8,219 nucleotides of DNA from Oscillospiraceae bacterium (lineage in GTDB: Bacteria; Bacillota; Clostridia; Oscillospirales; UBA929), in NCBI GenBank assembly GCA_009784085.1, contig WRCJ01000071.1, positions 1 through 8,219 on the forward strand, read 5' to 3'. Shown piece after piece: positions 5,772 to 8,219 of the stretch. Position 1 is the stretch's first letter, and each line of letters opens with the position of its first letter. The notes beneath the pieces were generated by a model that had not been told where the DNA came from, ran no database searches, and was given only the letters and a program-made list of their open reading frames with translations. Made by a program: the position numbers and the translations under genes.

Positions 5772-5786
5772 CGGCATGGTGACGGC
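5765..5786 (+). repeat. 11-nt tandem duplication across the rsmB start codon
   Basis: ATGGTGACGGC at 5765-5775 is repeated exactly at 5776-5786. The second copy contains the rsmB start; the first copy's ATG reads a five-codon frame that ends at a TGA (5780-5782). Because 11 is not a multiple of three, the two ATGs are in different frames. Confidence 0.8.
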
Positions 5787-7179
5787 GCGCACGGTGGCGT
5801 TGCGCGTGATCGTCGCTTCGGATAGGGGCGGGTGGACGGATAGATTGCTCAAGAGGGAGCTTAGGCGGGCAAATCTCGACAGCCGCGAGGCCGCGCTATG
5901 CACCCGCCTGTGCTACGGGGTAGTACAAAACCGGACGCTACTCGACTTCTGGCTGGCGCCCCATTCCAAGATCCCATTGGGCAAGCTGGAGTCCCGCGTG
6001 CTTGGCATCCTGCGTCTGGGCGCGTACCAGGCGCTATTTTTGGATAAGATCCCTGATTTTGCGGGGGTATCCGCCTGCGTGGACATGGCCCGCGCGGCGT
6101 CCGGCGAACGGGCGGCGGGTTTTGTCAATGCCGTACTGCGCGCGTTGCTTCGCTCCCCTTGCCCCGCGCCGGCCGGCGAGGCGCGGGAACGCCTGTCCCT
6201 CCTCTACAGCCGCCCCGCCTGGCAGGTGGAGGCGTATCTGGAAACCCTGGGGGAGGGCGAAACCGAATCGTTGCTGGCGGCCGACAATACCGCCCCGCCG
6301 CTATGGGTGCATGTCAATCCCTTGCGCGCCAAGGTCGAACACCTCCGTGACGCCCTTGCCGCCGAAGGGGTGGCCACCGAACCCCATCCTTGGTTGCCCG
6401 GATGCCTTTCGTTGCGCGGCGCCGGCGACATCGAGAGATTGGCCTCCTGGAAGCAGGGCCTGTTCTTGGTCGCCGATCCGGCGGCGCGCCTGGCGGTCAT
6501 GGCGGCAGATCCCCCGCCGGGGGCGCATGTCATCGATGGATGCGCCGCGCCGGGGGGCAAGGCGTTTTTCGCGGCCATGCACATGTTGGGCCGGGGTGTC
6601 GTCTCGGCCTTCGACATCCACCCCCACAAGCTCTCCTTGCTACGGCAGGGGCGGGATCGCTTGGGCCTGGACAACATCGTACGGATCGGTTTGAAAGACG
6701 CCGGCGTGTTCGACCCCACGCTGGCCGACAGCGCCGATCTGGTCTTGGCCGACCTGCCCTGTTCGGGGTTGGGCATTGTCCGCAAGAAACCAGACATCCG
6801 CTTCAAGACCGCTGGTAGCGTGTCCGGCTTGCCCCTTGTGCAACGCAGGTTGCTTCTCAACCTCTCCCGGTACGTAAAGCCGGGCGGGAAACTGCTGTAT
6901 AGCACCTGCACGCTCCGGCAGGCCGAAAACGAGGAAGTTGCCGACGCATTCCTGCGCGAATGCCCGGGCTTTTTGCCGCAACCCTTCGTGTTGCCCTGCC
7001 AGGGCGGCGACGCGCCGGGGGGAAGGCTCACCGTTTGGCCGCATATCCATGGCACAGATGGGTTTTTTATCTGTTTATTGCAAAGAAAACAAGAGAGGAA
7101 GGGAGTCCACTATGAAATTGACCAAGAGGGTCATAACCCGTGCGCTTCACCTGCGGTACATGCCGAGCGCACGGATTGA
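5776..7179 (+). CDS. rsmB: 16S rRNA (cytosine(967)-C(5))-methyltransferase RsmB
   Basis: RsmB uses S-adenosylmethionine to methylate C967 of 16S rRNA. The N-terminal part (about 1-140) is a NusB-like RNA-binding domain, seen in TARTVALRVI and AGFVNAVLRALLR. The methyltransferase part follows: motif I DGCAAPGGK (254-262), a SAM-contacting DIHPHK, DLPCSGLG with Cys329, KPDIRFK, and YSTCT with the catalytic Cys378. It ends with the family-typical HGTDGFFI. The start at ATG 5776 gives MVTARTVALRVI, as in homologues; a TTG at 5755 is in frame but adds a non-conserved stretch. No clear ribosome binding site precedes it. After GTDGFFI the protein continues for about 40 residues that look random and are read through the ribosome binding site and first 68 nt of the next gene, so the normal stop seems to have been lost. 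It is 467 residues, slightly long for the family. Confidence 0.95.
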   Translation: MVTARTVALRVIVASDRGGWTDRLLKRELRRANLDSREAALCTRLCYGVVQNRTLLDFWLAPHSKIPLGKLESRVLGILRLGAYQALFLDKIPDFAGVSACVDMARAASGERAAGFVNAVLRALLRSPCPAPAGEARERLSLLYSRPAWQVEAYLETLGEGETESLLAADNTAPPLWVHVNPLRAKVEHLRDALAAEGVATEPHPWLPGCLSLRGAGDIERLASWKQGLFLVADPAARLAVMAADPPPGAHVIDGCAAPGGKAFFAAMHMLGRGVVSAFDIHPHKLSLLRQGRDRLGLDNIVRIGLKDAGVFDPTLADSADLVLADLPCSGLGIVRKKPDIRFKTAGSVSGLPLVQRRLLLNLSRYVKPGGKLLYSTCTLRQAENEEVADAFLRECPGFLPQPFVLPCQGGDAPGGRLTVWPHIHGTDGFFICLLQRKQERKGVHYEIDQEGHNPCASPAVHAERTD

Positions 7180-7756
7180 CGAGCGCGTTTCCGTTGTGGA
7201 CAGCGGGCTTGGAAATTTCTTCATTTGCGCCTACGAAGGAGGGTTGGTAGCCTTTGACACAGGTTATCGCGCCGGCGTGGCCAAGTCCGGCATGGCTTCG
7301 CTGGGGCTGGATCCCGCGGCGGTGACGCATGTTTTCCTCACCCATACGGATTTTGACCATGTGGGGGGGCTTCCCGCCTTTCCCCATGCCCATGTGTATA
7401 TTTCCGAGGATGAGGAGCCGCTCGTCGCGGGCAAGAGATTGCCCAGGCTATACGGCATCTATCGCAACCATCGCCTCAAGGCGTACACCCTCCTTGCCGA
7501 CGGCCAGGCCGTACAGGTGGGGGCGATGCGCGTGCAAGCCATTAAGACGCCGGGGCATACCATCGGTTCCATGTGCTACTTGGTGGACGGGGACACGCTG
7601 TTTTCGGGCGATACGCTCGCGCCGCGCAACGGCCGGTTAGGCCCCAACCTACAGTTCTATACCGACATCATCGCGCTGTGGAAATCCTACGCGAAGTTGG
7701 AGCGGCATGTCGAATGTAAGAGGCTGTTCACGTCGCACTGGGGCGCGTTTTCATAA
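7112..7756 (+). CDS. Metallo-beta-lactamase-fold hydrolase
   Basis: The 214-residue product has the metallo-beta-lactamase fold signature. After an N-terminal beta region (FFICAYEGGLVAFDTGY) come THTDFDH (77-83, the HxHxDH metal site with Asp80 in place of the second His, a known variant), PGHTIGS (His149), FSGDTL (Asp167, bridging metal ligand) and SHWG (His209). These are enough for a dinuclear metal site, usually zinc. Families of this form include lactonases, glyoxalase II-like enzymes and phosphodiesterases; the substrate cannot be told. There is no signal peptide, so it is cytosolic. ATG 7112 follows a good site, GGAAGGGAG (7097-7105), at 6 nt; the frame is open further upstream but that part overlaps the conserved rsmB coding sequence. 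It is inserted between rsmB and rlmN, which are neighbours in most related clusters, and overlaps the rsmB end by 68 nt. Confidence 0.88.
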   Translation: MKLTKRVITRALHLRYMPSARIDERVSVVDSGLGNFFICAYEGGLVAFDTGYRAGVAKSGMASLGLDPAAVTHVFLTHTDFDHVGGLPAFPHAHVYISEDEEPLVAGKRLPRLYGIYRNHRLKAYTLLADGQAVQVGAMRVQAIKTPGHTIGSMCYLVDGDTLFSGDTLAPRNGRLGPNLQFYTDIIALWKSYAKLERHVECKRLFTSHWGAFS

Positions 7757-7794
7757 ACCTGGCCTCTAAAAGAATATGACACAAGGAATAAGTA

Positions 7795-8219
7795 ATGGTC
7801 GAGTTACTGGGGCTTCTCCCTGAGGATATTGCGGCGCTCTTGCCTGGGGCGCCGGCGTATCGGTCGTCGCAGGTGTTCCGGTGGTTGCACCGGGGCGTGC
7901 GTTCTTTTGCGGAGATGGGCAATCTACCGCTGACGCTCAGGGCGGAGCTGGCGTCGTTGGGTGTGCTGACGTTGCCCTCGCGGGCTGTCGTGCAGACGGC
8001 CCCGGACGGGACCACCAAGACACTTTGGCGTTTCGAAGACGGGCAGGGCGCGGAGAGCGTGCTGATGACCCACAGATATGGCAAATCCCTCTGCCTGTCC
8101 ACCCAAGTCGGATGCCGGCAGGGCTGTGTGTTCTGCGCTTCGGCGATAGGGGGCCTGGTGCGCAACCTGACGGCGGCCGAGATGCTCTCGATGGTGATTT
8201 TCACCCCCAGTACCCCCGA
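7795..8219 (+). CDS. rlmN: Dual-specificity RNA methyltransferase RlmN (5' part)
   Basis: RlmN is a radical-SAM enzyme that methylates C2 of A2503 in 23S rRNA and A37 of some tRNAs. The 141 complete codons show the N-terminal accessory domain (YRSSQVFRWLHRGVRSFAEM, 22-41), the VLMTHRYGKSLCLSTQVGC segment, and the radical-SAM cluster site CRQGCVFC (Cys107, 111, 114, the CxxxCxxC that binds the 4Fe-4S). It goes on ASAIGGLVRNLTAAEML. ATG 7795 follows AAGGA (7783-7787) at 7 nt, and 38 nt separate it from the preceding stop. The rest, with the methyl-carrying cysteine, lies beyond the window. The last codons (FTPSTP) do not resemble the family at that point. Confidence 0.95.
   Translation, partial: MVELLGLLPEDIAALLPGAPAYRSSQVFRWLHRGVRSFAEMGNLPLTLRAELASLGVLTLPSRAVVQTAPDGTTKTLWRFEDGQGAESVLMTHRYGKSLCLSTQVGCRQGCVFCASAIGGLVRNLTAAEMLSMVIFTPSTP

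Noticed and set aside
6204..7055. Long minus-strand open frame (283 codons) opposite rsmB
   Set aside because: It lies entirely antisense to a gene with intact catalytic motifs. Its product is Arg/Ser/Pro-rich with no recognisable motif, as expected for a shadow frame in GC-rich DNA.
7060..7111. Programmed frameshift that would fuse RsmB to the hydrolase at the T6 run (7063-7068)
   Set aside because: The hydrolase frame is open across this point and loss of one T would join the two. However, the hydrolase has its own strong ribosome binding site and ATG, the needed shift is +1, and no classical slippery heptamer is in frame. Coincidence is more likely.

Overview
This is a GC-rich window with every convincing gene on the plus strand. 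It carries the conserved bacterial macromolecular-synthesis cluster yicC - remA - rpoZ - priA - def - fmt - rsmB - (metallo-beta-lactamase-fold hydrolase) - rlmN. A RemA/DUF370 gene next to yicC and rpoZ, together with the priA-def-fmt-rsmB-rlmN order, is typical of Firmicutes. The GC content and the form of the proteins suggest a high-GC member of the Clostridia in the broad sense. No species assignment is possible from the sequence alone.

Left part (1-1602): a consensus extended -10 promoter (6-35) drives yicC (TTG start, RNase family), then remA (probable TTG start behind a 17-nt tandem array that carries a Shine-Dalgarno in its two perfect copies), then rpoZ (omega subunit of RNA polymerase). 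The gmk gene that normally sits between remA and rpoZ is absent, and so is coaBC, which often precedes priA. The remA-rpoZ gap is only 96 nt and is made largely of short duplications.

Middle (1599-5677): priA (replication restart helicase) overlaps rpoZ by 4 nt. It carries a 25-residue insert of only Thr/Ser/Pro/Ala, encoded by tandem repeats, near its C terminus. A 114-nt gap with two copies of a palindromic direct repeat follows, then def (peptide deformylase) and fmt (Met-tRNA formyltransferase), which overlap by 4 nt. Together these two add and remove the N-terminal formyl group of nascent proteins.

Right part (5655-8219): a second strong extended -10 promoter lies across the fmt stop codon. 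It is followed by a short leader with 12-nt repeats (possibly a small ORF encoding MLPV repeats), rsmB (16S rRNA m5C967 methyltransferase), a metallo-beta-lactamase-fold hydrolase whose start lies inside the rsmB 3' end, and rlmN (23S rRNA/tRNA m2A methyltransferase), which is cut by the window end.

The genes themselves are housekeeping. The unusual aspect is that short tandem duplications of unrelated sequence sit in most gene junctions and inside two coding regions. The units in clear coding sequence are multiples of three, while several intergenic ones are not. I see no CRISPR array, tRNA, rRNA, transposase or defence system.
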